From: Stenotrophomonas beteli
GTDB taxonomy: Bacteria > Pseudomonadota > Gammaproteobacteria > Xanthomonadales > Xanthomonadaceae
Assembly (NCBI RefSeq): GCF_001431665.1
Contig: NZ_LLXV01000084.1
Location: 1 to 43,187, forward strand
Direction: 5' to 3'
DNA length: 43,187 nucleotides
Shown here: piece after piece, positions 1 through 7,056 of the stretch
Numbering within the stretch: the stretch's first letter is position 1
Layout: each line of letters opens with the position of its first letter
Program-made: the position numbers and the translations under genes
The notes under the pieces: generated by a model
Told to the model about the DNA's origin: nothing
Databases searched by the model: none
Seen by the model: only the letters and a program-made list of their open reading frames with translations

Positions 1-6
1 GCGAAA

Positions 7-55
7 GGGATCTGACCCCATATAGCCGTGCGGGCCTGGGATGGGGTCAGAGCCC
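7..55. repeat. Inverted repeat, GGGATCTGACCCC type
   Basis: GGGATCTGACCCC (7-19) faces GGGGTCAGAGCCC (43-55), giving an imperfect hairpin downstream of ohr. A third related fragment (AATCCGACCCC) follows near 72-82. I recall similar GGGGTCAGA/TCTGACCCC palindromes as recurrent intergenic elements in Stenotrophomonas and Xanthomonas, but copy number cannot be checked here. It could act as a transcript end for ohr, although there is no U-tract. Confidence 0.6.
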
Positions 56-92
56 GTTGCCGGTGGCAAAGGAATCCGACCCCGGCGCCGCA

Positions 93-518
93 TCAGGCCA
101 CGACCAGCGTCACGTCGATGTTGCCGCGGGTGGCATTCGAGTACGGGCACACGATGTGTGCCTTCTGCACCAGTTCTTCCACCTGCTCGCGCGGCACGCC
201 CGGCACGTTGATGGTCAGCTCGGCTTCAATGCCGAAACCGGTCGGGATCTGGCCGATGCCGACCTTGCCGGTGACGGTGGTGTCGGCCGGCAGCGCGACC
301 TTGGCCTGGCCGGCCACGAACTTCAGTGCGCCCAGGAAGCAGGCCGAGTAGCCGGCAGCGAACAGCTGCTCCGGGTTGGTACCCGGGCCACCGGCGCCGC
401 CCAGCTCGCGCGGGGTCGACAGCTGGATGTCCAGCACGTTGTCGGAGGAGACGGAACGACCTTCACGGCCGCCGGTGGAGGTGGCCTGGGCGGTGTACAG
501 AACCTTTTCGATGGACAT
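93..518 (-). CDS. ohr: Organic hydroperoxide resistance protein Ohr
   Basis: Thiol-dependent peroxidase of the Ohr/OsmC fold that reduces organic hydroperoxides, in the cytoplasm. The 141-residue product is the usual Ohr length. It carries the two redox cysteines in family context: C60 (YSACFLGAL) and C124 (IVCPYSNATRGN). Start chosen at the ATG giving MSIEKVLYTA, because the upstream extension to 617 is not Ohr-like. In related bacteria ohr is usually next to the MarR-type repressor ohrR. No ohrR is visible here, so it may lie left of the window or elsewhere. The CATCC/GGGATGC region just upstream gives no strong Shine-Dalgarno. Ohr rather than OsmC is inferred from the length and the VCPYSNATRGN signature. 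Confidence 0.95.
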   Translation of the reverse strand: MSIEKVLYTAQATSTGGREGRSVSSDNVLDIQLSTPRELGGAGGPGTNPEQLFAAGYSACFLGALKFVAGQAKVALPADTTVTGKVGIGQIPTGFGIEAELTINVPGVPREQVEELVQKAHIVCPYSNATRGNIDVTLVVA

Positions 519-599
519 CGGGATGCTCCTGGTCAGTGGGTGGGTGTTGCGATGGAGACTACTTTGCCCGCTTTCCGCGTACGTTGGGTGACATTCCGT

Positions 600-613
600 C
601 TGCAAAATTTGAT
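600..613. promoter_or_regulatory. AT-rich palindrome upstream of ohr, possible OhrR operator
   Basis: CAAAATTTG at 603-611 is an AT-rich palindrome in otherwise GC-rich DNA, about 85 bp upstream of the ohr start. OhrR-type repressors bind AT-rich dyads upstream of ohr in other bacteria, so it is a weak operator candidate. No matching second half-site array is evident. Confidence 0.25.
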
Positions 614-629
614 CCATCGTCCGGCTGAC

Positions 630-1586
630 CTAGATCGTCCACTCGCGGTCGGTGGTGAACATGATGGTCAGCCAGCGGTCCGGCGAGGCCTCGCCCAGCG
701 CATCGCCGATCTCGTCGCGCAACTGGTCCCATTCCACCAGCGGCCGCGGCGGGTCGTTTTCCGGCACCACGAAGAACAGCTCGATCTGCTCGCCTCGCCC
801 CACCTGCGCCACGTAGCTGCGGTGCTCGACGAAGCCGTGCTTGGCAACAATGCCGCGTGCCACCGCATCCACGTGCGCCTGCAGTTCCGGCGGGGTGACC
901 AGCAGGATGCCGGCCAGCGCCCGGCGCACGGTGCCGAGCGGGGCGATCATCACCAGCACGCAGACAAAGGCGAGGATGGCCGGGTCGATGTACGGCCCGA
1001 TCCACGCCAACGAGGTGCCCTGCACCAGTACACCGCCGAGGAAGGCCAGCAGGTAGCAGGCCGACATGCTGGCGGCGATCACCCAGTTCTTCGCGTCCAG
1101 CGCGACGAACTCCGAACCGATGCGGCGGTTGGCGCGCAGGATGAACCAGGCCAGTGTGCCTTCGCCCACGATCGACAGCCCAGCGAAGGCAATGGCCGGG
1201 CCGAGCGCGATGTGGCGGCCACCGGACATCAGCGCATCCACCGCATTGACCAGCGCATACAGCGCCGCGCCGATCATCAGCGTGCCGCTCACCCCCAGCA
1301 CGATCGGCTCCAGGTGCCAGAAGCCCATGGTGAAGCGCTGGTTGAGCCGCGATTGCAGCGCATCGGTCTGCGTGGACAGCGCAATCAGCCGCGCCACCAG
1401 CAGTGACAGCCAGGTCATCACCACGTCGATCAGGCCGTAGATGCCGTCGAAGATGATCAGCGAGGAATTGGCCAGCAGGCCGAACATCACTGCGGCGGCG
1501 GCCAGCAGCAGCGAGGCGGCGATTGACAGGCGCAGCACGCCCTGTTCGGTGGCGGGATCGAAGAACGGCGGACGGTGGGTGGCCAT
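630..1586 (-). CDS. Cation diffusion facilitator (CDF) family transporter
   Basis: Inner-membrane metal efflux protein of the CDF family, 318 residues. It has six hydrophobic segments between about residues 18 and 210 and a C-terminal cytoplasmic domain (about 220-318). TM2 contains FDGIYGLID, which aligns with the CDF motif D-A-x-H-S-x-x-D, and TM5 contains FVALDAKNW. At both places the usual metal-binding His/Asp that pairs with the conserved Asp is replaced (Y50 and F160), while D54 and D164 remain. Substrate is therefore unclear. ATG start at 1586 (MATHRPPFF) chosen because the longer frame upstream is a high-GC shadow. The divergent neighbour is dusA. Family call is firm, function is not. 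Confidence 0.88.
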   Translation of the reverse strand: MATHRPPFFDPATEQGVLRLSIAASLLLAAAAVMFGLLANSSLIIFDGIYGLIDVVMTWLSLLVARLIALSTQTDALQSRLNQRFTMGFWHLEPIVLGVSGTLMIGAALYALVNAVDALMSGGRHIALGPAIAFAGLSIVGEGTLAWFILRANRRIGSEFVALDAKNWVIAASMSACYLLAFLGGVLVQGTSLAWIGPYIDPAILAFVCVLVMIAPLGTVRRALAGILLVTPPELQAHVDAVARGIVAKHGFVEHRSYVAQVGRGEQIELFFVVPENDPPRPLVEWDQLRDEIGDALGEASPDRWLTIMFTTDREWTI

Positions 1587-1946
1587 GGCCCGATTGTAGA
1601 GCGGCGGTATGCTCCGAAGCCGCGGCGGCCTGCCGATGCGGCCGGCCAGACGCTGATCGAACGGGTGGGTGGCAAAGGCGGGGCATTGATTGCGTAGTGC
1701 ATGCGGGTGACGCCGGGCCATGCCTGGCGGGCGCAGCGGCAGCGATCAGGCGGTGCCAGCGGGTTGCTTGTCGGCTTGCACCCCCAGGCTCCCCAAAGGG
1801 CAGCGAGCGTCCGCCGCCGCCGCCCAGCCCGCCAGCCGTAACCGGGCCCAACGGGCGCTCATCGCGCGGTTGACCGGGCGCATTCAGCCGAGCGGTGTAA
1901 ACTATTGATCTCACTGGCAATGCCAGTCTCCACGATCAACACTCCG
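1587..1946. other. Gene-free spacer between divergent CDF gene and dusA
   Basis: About 360 bp with no credible gene. On the minus strand around 1770-1805 there is TTTGGGGAG followed by short G-rich segments. It recalls one loop of the yybP-ykoY manganese riboswitch but lacks a closing helix (see rejected list). A TAAACT-like -10 lies at 1898-1903 just before dusA without a well-spaced -35. Confidence 0.4.
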
Positions 1947-2951
1947 ATGACGTCCGCCACCGCCCGTTACGCCGATTCCCTGCGCCTGTCCGTTGCCCCC
2001 ATGATGGACTGGACCGACCGCCATTGCCGCGTGTTCCACCGCGTGCTGGCGCCGGGCGCGCGCCTGTACACGGAAATGGTGCACGCCAACGCGGTCATCC
2101 ACGGCGACCGCGAGCGCCTGCTCGGCTTCGACCGCAGCGAACAGCCGCTGGCGCTGCAGCTCGGTGGCAGCGATCCGGCGCTGCTGGCGCAGGCTGCGCG
2201 CATCGCCGCCGAGTGGGGCTACGACGAAGTGAACCTCAACTGCGGCTGCCCGTCCGACCGCGTGCAGGCCGGGCGCTTCGGTGCCTGCCTGATGCGCGAG
2301 CCGGTGCTGGTGGCCGAGTGCGTGGCGGCGATGGTCGATGCGGTGGATATCCCGGTGACGGTGAAGTGCCGCCTGGGTGTGGACGAAGACAACGATTACG
2401 AGGTGTTCGCCGCCTTCGTCGATCGCCAGGTTGCCGCCGGTGCGGCGATGGTGGTGGTGCATGCGCGCAACGCGTGGCTGAAGGGCCTGTCGCCGAAGGA
2501 GAACCGCGAGGTTCCCCCGCTGAAGTACGACTGGGCCTACCGCCTGAAGCAGGAGCGCCCGGCGCTGCCGGTGGTGATCAACGGCGGCCTGGCCAGCATC
2601 GAGGCGGTGCAGGCGCAGGCCGCGCATGTCGATGGCGTGATGCTGGGCCGCGCGGCCTACCACGACCCCTACCTGCTGCATCAGCTGGAGGCGCTGCACA
2701 CCGGCGCCCCGCTGCAGGCGCGTGGCGACCTGTTGCGCGCGCTGCGCCCCTACGTGGAAGCGCGGCTGGCCGAAGGCCTGGCGCTCAAGCACATCACTCG
2801 CCACCTGCTGGGCCTGTTCCATGGCCAGCCCGGTGGCCGCGCCTTCCGCCAGGTGTTGAGCGAGGGCGCACACCGACCGGGTGCTGACTGGACCCTGGTC
2901 GAGCAGGCGCTGGCGGTGACCGAACGCGACGCCGATCGTGCTGCAGCGTGA
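1947..2951 (+). CDS. dusA: tRNA-dihydrouridine(20/20a) synthase DusA
   Basis: FMN- and NADPH-dependent reduction of uridine to dihydrouridine in the tRNA D-loop. Family landmarks in order are LSVAPMMDWTDRHCR (FMN-binding N-terminus), LQLGGSDP, NLNCGCPSDRVQ with the catalytic Cys, VTVKCRLGVDE, VVHARNAWLKGLSPKENR, VINGGL and GVMLGRAAYHDP. The KGLSPKENREVPPL segment and the TDRHCR start are typical of the DusA subgroup rather than DusB/C. Start taken at the ATG giving MTSATARYAD (334 residues). An in-frame ATG at 1920 and TTG at 1905 are alternatives with no clear Shine-Dalgarno to decide. Confidence 0.95.
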   Translation: MTSATARYADSLRLSVAPMMDWTDRHCRVFHRVLAPGARLYTEMVHANAVIHGDRERLLGFDRSEQPLALQLGGSDPALLAQAARIAAEWGYDEVNLNCGCPSDRVQAGRFGACLMREPVLVAECVAAMVDAVDIPVTVKCRLGVDEDNDYEVFAAFVDRQVAAGAAMVVVHARNAWLKGLSPKENREVPPLKYDWAYRLKQERPALPVVINGGLASIEAVQAQAAHVDGVMLGRAAYHDPYLLHQLEALHTGAPLQARGDLLRALRPYVEARLAEGLALKHITRHLLGLFHGQPGGRAFRQVLSEGAHRPGADWTLVEQALAVTERDADRAAA

Positions 2952-2970
2952 TGTCCGTCACATTCCTGAC

Positions 2971-3016
2971 TTGACAAGGCCCGAGCTTTCGTCCCGAATG
3001 TTCACCTAGATGAACA
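2971..3016. promoter_or_regulatory. TTGACA box followed by an 18-bp near-perfect operator-like palindrome
   Basis: TTGACA (2971-2976) is a consensus -35. The palindrome TGTTCACCTAGATGAACA (2999-3016) matches its reverse complement at 16 of 18 positions and would cover the expected -10/+1 area. Outer arms CCGAGC and GCTCG extend a larger dyad. This is the geometry of a repressor operator, but no repressor gene lies alongside. Confidence 0.45.
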
Positions 3017-3039
3017 GCTCGTGGGATCACCCGGAAAAG

Positions 3040-3092
3040 TTCAGATCGGATTCACTGCCCTAAACCAAGAATTTGCAAAGGAATTGTAAAGG
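3040..3092 (+). promoter_or_regulatory. Two 11-bp-spaced direct repeats, candidate PhoP boxes
   Basis: TTGCAAAGG (3073-3081) and TTGTAAAGG (3084-3092) repeat with an 11-bp period. TTCAG (3040-3044) and TTCAC (3051-3055) also lie 11 bp apart. OmpR/PhoP-family regulators bind tandem half-sites one helical turn (about 11 bp) apart, and phoP is the second gene downstream, so autoregulation is plausible. Assignment to PhoP is inference. Confidence 0.4.
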
Positions 3093-3163
3093 CCGGGTCG
3101 CGCACCCGGCTCCCGGATTTACGACTTTTGAACGAATCGCCGTGCTCGGCTAGGATCGCATCG

Positions 3164-3538
3164 ATGTCTTCCGCTCCCTTCCATTGCCGCATCGCCCTGG
3201 CCACCTGCGTGGTGCTGGCGGCTGCGCCGCTGTCTTCGGCGCTGGCGCAACAGCCGCCGCGTGGCGATCAGGGGCGCGCGGAGATGATGGAGCGGGGCGA
3301 GCGCGGCGGCCGTGGCGACGAGCGCTCGCTGTCCGATGCCGTGCGCCGCGTGCAGCGCACCACCGGCGGCCACATCCTCGGCGCCGAGCGCGTGCCGTTC
3401 GATGGGCGTGACATCAACCGGGTGAAATACATGGACGACCGGGGCCGGGTCCGCTACATGGACGACCCCGCCCCGTCGCGTTCACAGCCGCGCACGCCGC
3501 GGTCGGATATGTCATCACTACGCGGCGATAACCCCTGA
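3164..3538 (+). CDS. Small exported PepSY-like protein upstream of phoPQ
   Basis: A 124-residue exported protein. A signal peptide covers about residues 1-28 (hydrophobic core ALATCVVLAAAPLSS, cleavage after ALA). A charged, Arg/Gly-rich linker follows. The C-terminal half has a pattern seen in PepSY-like domains: SDAVRRVQRTTGGHILGAERV, then RVKYMDDRGRVRYMDD. Start at the ATG giving MSSAPFHC, because the longer TTG frame has no signal peptide at its N-terminus. It lies 73 bp upstream of phoP in the same direction, so it may be co-transcribed with the two-component pair and could modulate or report on it in the periplasm. That role is inference. Name and PepSY assignment are from pattern reading only. 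Confidence 0.75.
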   Translation: MSSAPFHCRIALATCVVLAAAPLSSALAQQPPRGDQGRAEMMERGERGGRGDERSLSDAVRRVQRTTGGHILGAERVPFDGRDINRVKYMDDRGRVRYMDDPAPSRSQPRTPRSDMSSLRGDNP

Positions 3539-3611
3539 ACAGGGATAGTTGTCGCTATCAACCCGTACCCCACAGGCCTCCGGGCCACACCCAGGACACT
3601 AGGGAGAGTTC

Positions 3612-4295
3612 ATGCGTATCCTTCTGGTCGAAGACGAAGCCCCGCTGCGTGAGACCCTGGCAGCCCGGCTCAAGCGCGAAGGCTTTGCCGTCGATGCTGC
3701 GCAGGACGGCGAGGAAGGCCTCTACATGGGGCGCGAAGTTCCGTTCGATGTCGGCATCATCGACCTCGGCCTGCCCAAGATGTCGGGCATGGAGCTGATC
3801 AAGGCCCTGCGTGACGAAGGCAAGAAGTTCCCGGTGCTGATCCTGACCGCGCGTTCGAGCTGGCAGGACAAGGTCGAGGGCCTGAAGCAGGGCGCCGACG
3901 ATTACCTGGTCAAGCCGTTCCACGTTGAAGAGCTGCTGGCGCGCGTCAACGCGCTGCTGCGTCGGGCCGCCGGCTGGAGCAAGCCGACCCTGGAATGCGG
4001 CCCGGTTGCCCTGGACCTGGCGGCGCAGACGGTCAGCGTGGCCGGCAGCAATGTCGACCTGACCAGCTACGAGTACAAGGTGCTGGAGTACCTGATGATG
4101 CATGCCGGTGAACTGGTCTCCAAGGCCGACCTCACCGAGCACATCTACCAGCAGGACTTCGACCGCGACTCGAACGTGCTGGAAGTGTTCATCGGCCGCC
4201 TGCGCAAGAAGCTGGACCCGGATGGCGAACTGAAGCCGATCGAGACCGTGCGCGGCCGCGGCTACCGTTTCGCGATCCCGCGCAACGAGGGCTGA
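3612..4295 (+). CDS. phoP: PhoP-type response regulator
   Basis: OmpR/PhoB-class transcription factor, 227 residues. The receiver domain (about 1-115) has the acidic pocket E8-D9, phospho-acceptor D51 (IIDLGLPKMSG), T/K signature residues (LTARSSW and VKPF). The winged-helix DNA-binding domain is about 125-222 (LTSYEYKVLEYLM, SNVLEVFIGRLRKKL, ETVRGRGYRF). The strong AGGGAGAG Shine-Dalgarno at 3601-3608 fixes the ATG. The kinase gene follows 22 bp downstream. In Xanthomonadaceae this pair answers Mg2+ limitation and cationic peptides and influences polymyxin resistance, which is established for PhoPQ, while the actual stimulus here is inferred. Tandem 11-bp repeats upstream may be autoregulatory sites. 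Confidence 0.93.
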   Translation: MRILLVEDEAPLRETLAARLKREGFAVDAAQDGEEGLYMGREVPFDVGIIDLGLPKMSGMELIKALRDEGKKFPVLILTARSSWQDKVEGLKQGADDYLVKPFHVEELLARVNALLRRAAGWSKPTLECGPVALDLAAQTVSVAGSNVDLTSYEYKVLEYLMMHAGELVSKADLTEHIYQQDFDRDSNVLEVFIGRLRKKLDPDGELKPIETVRGRGYRFAIPRNEG

Positions 4296-4317
4296 GCCGG
4301 CTCCGCCTGGCGACACC

Positions 4318-5745
4318 ATGATGTCCGGCCGTCTGTGGTTCTTCCGACGCTGGCGGCCGCGCTCCCTGCAGGCGCGCCAGATGCTTGCCGCGTCCGTGGG
4401 CCTGGTCGCGTTCCTGGCGCTGGCCGGTTATGCGCTTGACGCCGCCTTCGCCGATACGGCCAAGGCGAACCTGCGTGAGCGCCTGAAGAACTACGCCACC
4501 GCCTATGCGGCCGGCATCGATTTCACCCGCGACCGCTCGCTGTACATCCGCGAGCAGCCGCCGGATTCGCGCTTCGACGTGCCGGGCAGCGGCCTGTACC
4601 TGCAGGTGGTGATGCCGCACGGCAAGGGCAATTCGATGTCGGCCGAAGGCCCGATGCTGCCCACCGCCGGCGGCGGCCTGCTGGCGCCGCGCCAGGAAGT
4701 GTTCGAAGGCCCGCTGCCGATGATCCAGATCGACGGCAGTCAGGGCTCGGTGTACCGCTATGGCCTGGGCCTGGTCTGGGATGCCGACGCCGATCCGGCC
4801 ACCGAATTCCCGTACACCATCTACGTGATGGAAGACTCGCGTGCACTGGGTGCGCAGCTGCGTGTGTTCCGCGGGCGCGTCTGGTTCTATCTGGGCGGCA
4901 TCGGCCTGATCCTGCTGTTGCTGCAGACCGTCATCCTGCAGTGGAGCCTGCGTCCGCTGCGCCGGGTGATCACCGAGCTGACCAAGGTGCAGCGCGGTGA
5001 GACCGAGCGCATGAGCGAGCGCCACCCGCGCGAGCTGGAGCCGCTGACCGACAGCATCAACGCCTTCATCGAAAGCGAGCGCGAGAATCTCGAACGCCAG
5101 CGCAACACCCTGGCCGACCTCGCGCACAGCCTGAAGACCCCCATTGCGGTGCTGCGCACGCAGATGGACAGTGGTGCCGGCGATGGCGCGCTGCGCGAGG
5201 AACTGGATGTGCAGCTGCAACGCATGAACAACCTGGTCTCCTACCAGCTGGCACGTGCTGCGTCATCGGGCCACAAGCTGTTCTCCGCGCCGTTGCCGAT
5301 CGAATCCAACGCCGAGGAAATCGTGCGTGGCCTGGAGAAGGTGTATGCGGCCAAGGGCGTGCTGTGCGAATTCGACATCGACCCGGCCGCGCGCTTCCAC
5401 GGCGAACCGGGTGACCTGCAGGAGCTGCTGGGCAACCTGCTGGAAAATGCCTTCAAGTGGGCCAAGCGCCGCGTGCTGCTGACCGCGCAGCCGCTGCCGG
5501 CACCGAACGCCCGTCGCGCGGGCCTGCTGCTGGCGGTGGACGACGATGGCCCCGGCATCGCCCCGGACGACATCGGCAAGGTACTGCAGCGTGGCGTGCG
5601 TGGCGACGAGCGTGTGCAGGGCCATGGCATCGGCCTGTCGATCGTGCAGGACCTGATCAAGGATTACCGCGGTGAACTGGCCGTGGGCCGTTCCAGCGAA
5701 CTGGGCGGCGCCCGTTTCGAAGTGCGGTTGCCGCCGGGGCCGTAA
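4318..5745 (+). CDS. phoQ: PhoQ-type sensor histidine kinase
   Basis: Inner-membrane kinase of 475 residues partnering PhoP. TM1 is about residues 22-45, a periplasmic sensor about 46-188 and TM2 about 189-211. A HAMP-like linker follows, then the H-box LADLAHSLKTPIAVL with phospho-acceptor H270. The catalytic domain has N-box NLLENAFKWAK, G1 DDDGPGIAPDD and G2 HGIGLSIV. The periplasmic part has acidic patches (DWDADADP-like segment near 154-160), consistent with divalent cation sensing but not proof of it. The start is a double ATG (MMSGR), and either is usable. It follows phoP by 22 bp in one operon. The kinase ends just before a SMAG repeat cluster that may close the transcript. Confidence 0.92.
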   Translation: MMSGRLWFFRRWRPRSLQARQMLAASVGLVAFLALAGYALDAAFADTAKANLRERLKNYATAYAAGIDFTRDRSLYIREQPPDSRFDVPGSGLYLQVVMPHGKGNSMSAEGPMLPTAGGGLLAPRQEVFEGPLPMIQIDGSQGSVYRYGLGLVWDADADPATEFPYTIYVMEDSRALGAQLRVFRGRVWFYLGGIGLILLLLQTVILQWSLRPLRRVITELTKVQRGETERMSERHPRELEPLTDSINAFIESERENLERQRNTLADLAHSLKTPIAVLRTQMDSGAGDGALREELDVQLQRMNNLVSYQLARAASSGHKLFSAPLPIESNAEEIVRGLEKVYAAKGVLCEFDIDPAARFHGEPGDLQELLGNLLENAFKWAKRRVLLTAQPLPAPNARRAGLLLAVDDDGPGIAPDDIGKVLQRGVRGDERVQGHGIGLSIVQDLIKDYRGELAVGRSSELGGARFEVRLPPGP

Positions 5746-5752
5746 TCCGTGC

Positions 5753-5872
5753 GTAGCGTCGAGCCACGCTCGACTGGGTTTTGTAGCGTCGAGCCATGCT
5801 CGACTGGGTCTTGTAGCGTCGAGCCATGCTCGACTGCTCCTCAAGAAGCAGCCGAGCATGGCTAGGCTCTAC
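5753..5872. repeat. Cluster of four SMAG (GTAG) REP-like elements
   Basis: Three tandem forward copies (5753-5775, 5783-5805, 5813-5835) and one inverted copy (5850-5872). Each is GTAG, then a GTCGAGC-type arm, a CAY loop and a GCTCGAC arm. The forward copies repeat with a 30-bp period (spacer TGGGTYTT). The facing third and fourth copies can form one larger hairpin, giving a BIME-like unit between phoQ and the convergent mtfA-like gene. Confidence 0.9.
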
Positions 5873-5890
5873 AGAAGCCGAGGTAATGAG

Positions 5891-6679
5891 TCAGCCGACC
5901 ATCACCGGCGGCTCGCCATACAACCGCCGCAGCTGCGCGGCCACTTCCGGCAACGCCTGCTGCAGCAGATCCGGCGCGGAGAAGTGGTACTCGCTGGCCA
6001 CCGCGAAGAACTCTTCCGGTGCTTCGGCCGCATACGGATCGATCAACGTTTCCTCGCCGGCATCCACCTGCTCGCAGAAGGCGTCGTAGGCACGCTGGAA
6101 GGTGGCTGCCCACTCGCGCTGCCATTCGCGCGGCAGCGGCGGCGTGCCGTCCATCGCGCCATCGAGCGCATCCAGCTTGTGCACCATCTCATGCACCGCC
6201 ACGCAGTAGCCCTCGTGCGGCGCGGCCAGGTCGGCCTGCACATCGGCCCAGGACAGGATCAGCGGACCGCTGTCCCACGACTCGCCAATCAGCTCGTCAT
6301 CCCATTCGTGCAGCACGCCGGCCGCATCCAGGTGGCTGCGGTGCACGCGGAACGCATCGGGATAGATGATCAGCTGCGACCAGCCCTGCAGGCCCACCTC
6401 GCCGAACTCCAGCAGCGGCAGGCAGCACAGCGCGGCCAGCAGCACGCCATCGGCAGGCTGCAGCTGCAACTCGCCGATCGGAGTGAGGGTCTTCTCATGC
6501 AGGAAGCGTGTGGCCAGCGTGCGCAGGCGCGCGCGGCGTGCATCGTCGAGGCCGTGCAGCCAGGCCGCGCGGCGGCAGGCGTCATCCCAAAGCGCATCGT
6601 CAATCGGCTGCGGCGCGGGCCGCAGCCACTGCAGCAACGACTTGATCAGCGGAACATTCCCGGCAGGTAGCTGTGCCAC
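5891..6679 (-). CDS. MtfA-like zinc-dependent peptidase (M90 family)
   Basis: A cytoplasmic protein of up to 262 residues resembling MtfA (the anti-repressor of Mlc/DgsA that also has aminopeptidase activity) and M90 peptidases. Seen directly are the gluzincin motif HEMVH (about 163-167) within CVAVHEMVHKLDALDG, and the downstream acidic segment APEEFFAVASEYHF that supplies a further ligand in the family. Start is uncertain. The GTG at 6679 overlaps the upstream small gene by 34 bp, and a CTG start at LIKSLLQWL would shorten the overlap. The substrate in this organism, which may lack a glucose PTS like that of E. coli, is unknown. Whether MtfA-type regulation of a repressor applies here cannot be told from sequence. 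Confidence 0.85.
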   Translation of the reverse strand: MAQLPAGNVPLIKSLLQWLRPAPQPIDDALWDDACRRAAWLHGLDDARRARLRTLATRFLHEKTLTPIGELQLQPADGVLLAALCCLPLLEFGEVGLQGWSQLIIYPDAFRVHRSHLDAAGVLHEWDDELIGESWDSGPLILSWADVQADLAAPHEGYCVAVHEMVHKLDALDGAMDGTPPLPREWQREWAATFQRAYDAFCEQVDAGEETLIDPYAAEAPEEFFAVASEYHFSAPDLLQQALPEVAAQLRRLYGEPPVMVG

Positions 6680-6924
6680 TTCGGCGCGCGGATGCGCTGC
6701 AGCACGTCATCGTCGCTGCCACCGCCGCCGTTGCTGGTGTTGGCGGCCGGGCGTACCGCGGCCGGCTTGGGCGGGGCGGCCGAGGCGGTGGCGGTCGGTG
6801 CACGCTGCGAGGCCGCGTCGCCGTTGGAGGACACACACGCTCCGCGGCTGTCGTCCAGCGCTGCCGTTGCAGACGCCGCGAAGGGCATCGTCAGCAGGAT
6901 CAGGCAATGGGCATAACGGCGCAT
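6646..6924 (-). CDS. Small exported protein of unknown function
   Basis: A 92-residue protein with an apparent signal peptide (MRRYAHCLILLTMPFAASATA, cleavage near residue 21), a low-complexity Ala/Pro/Ser middle and a basic tail ending near residue 92 (RIRAPKWHSYLPGMFR). An in-frame ATG at 6933 would add three residues. One cysteine is at about residue 30. The gene overlaps the mtfA-like start by about 34 bp, so the two are probably co-transcribed and translationally coupled. I recognise no family. The tail spacing (DDDVLQRIRAPKWHSYLPG) looks conserved-like and may be the functional part. It is divergent from birA. Confidence 0.65.
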   Translation of the reverse strand: MRRYAHCLILLTMPFAASATAALDDSRGACVSSNGDAASQRAPTATASAAPPKPAAVRPAANTSNGGGGSDDDVLQRIRAPKWHSYLPGMFR

Positions 6925-7056
6925 TGACGACATCCACGTTAAGGGAGGGTGAGTTCCCGATTCTAGCCCGAACCCGGCGCTCCGTTGGAAGCCCCCGCAG
7001 AACCCAGCGTGGCGGGCGTCGCTGGCGGCTTTCCCGCATAATTCCACCCTGACTTC

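Noticed and set aside
57..1406. Long plus-strand frame over ohr and the CDF gene
   Set aside because: Antisense shadow in high-GC DNA: rich in Arg, His and Gln, without any protein family. The minus-strand genes have clear motifs.
1760..1815. Minus-strand TTTGGGGAG and nearby GC stems ahead of the CDF transporter, reminiscent of the yybP-ykoY manganese riboswitch
   Set aside because: The closing helix partner (CAAAG-type segment downstream) and the second conserved loop are absent. The resemblance is confined to one short loop.
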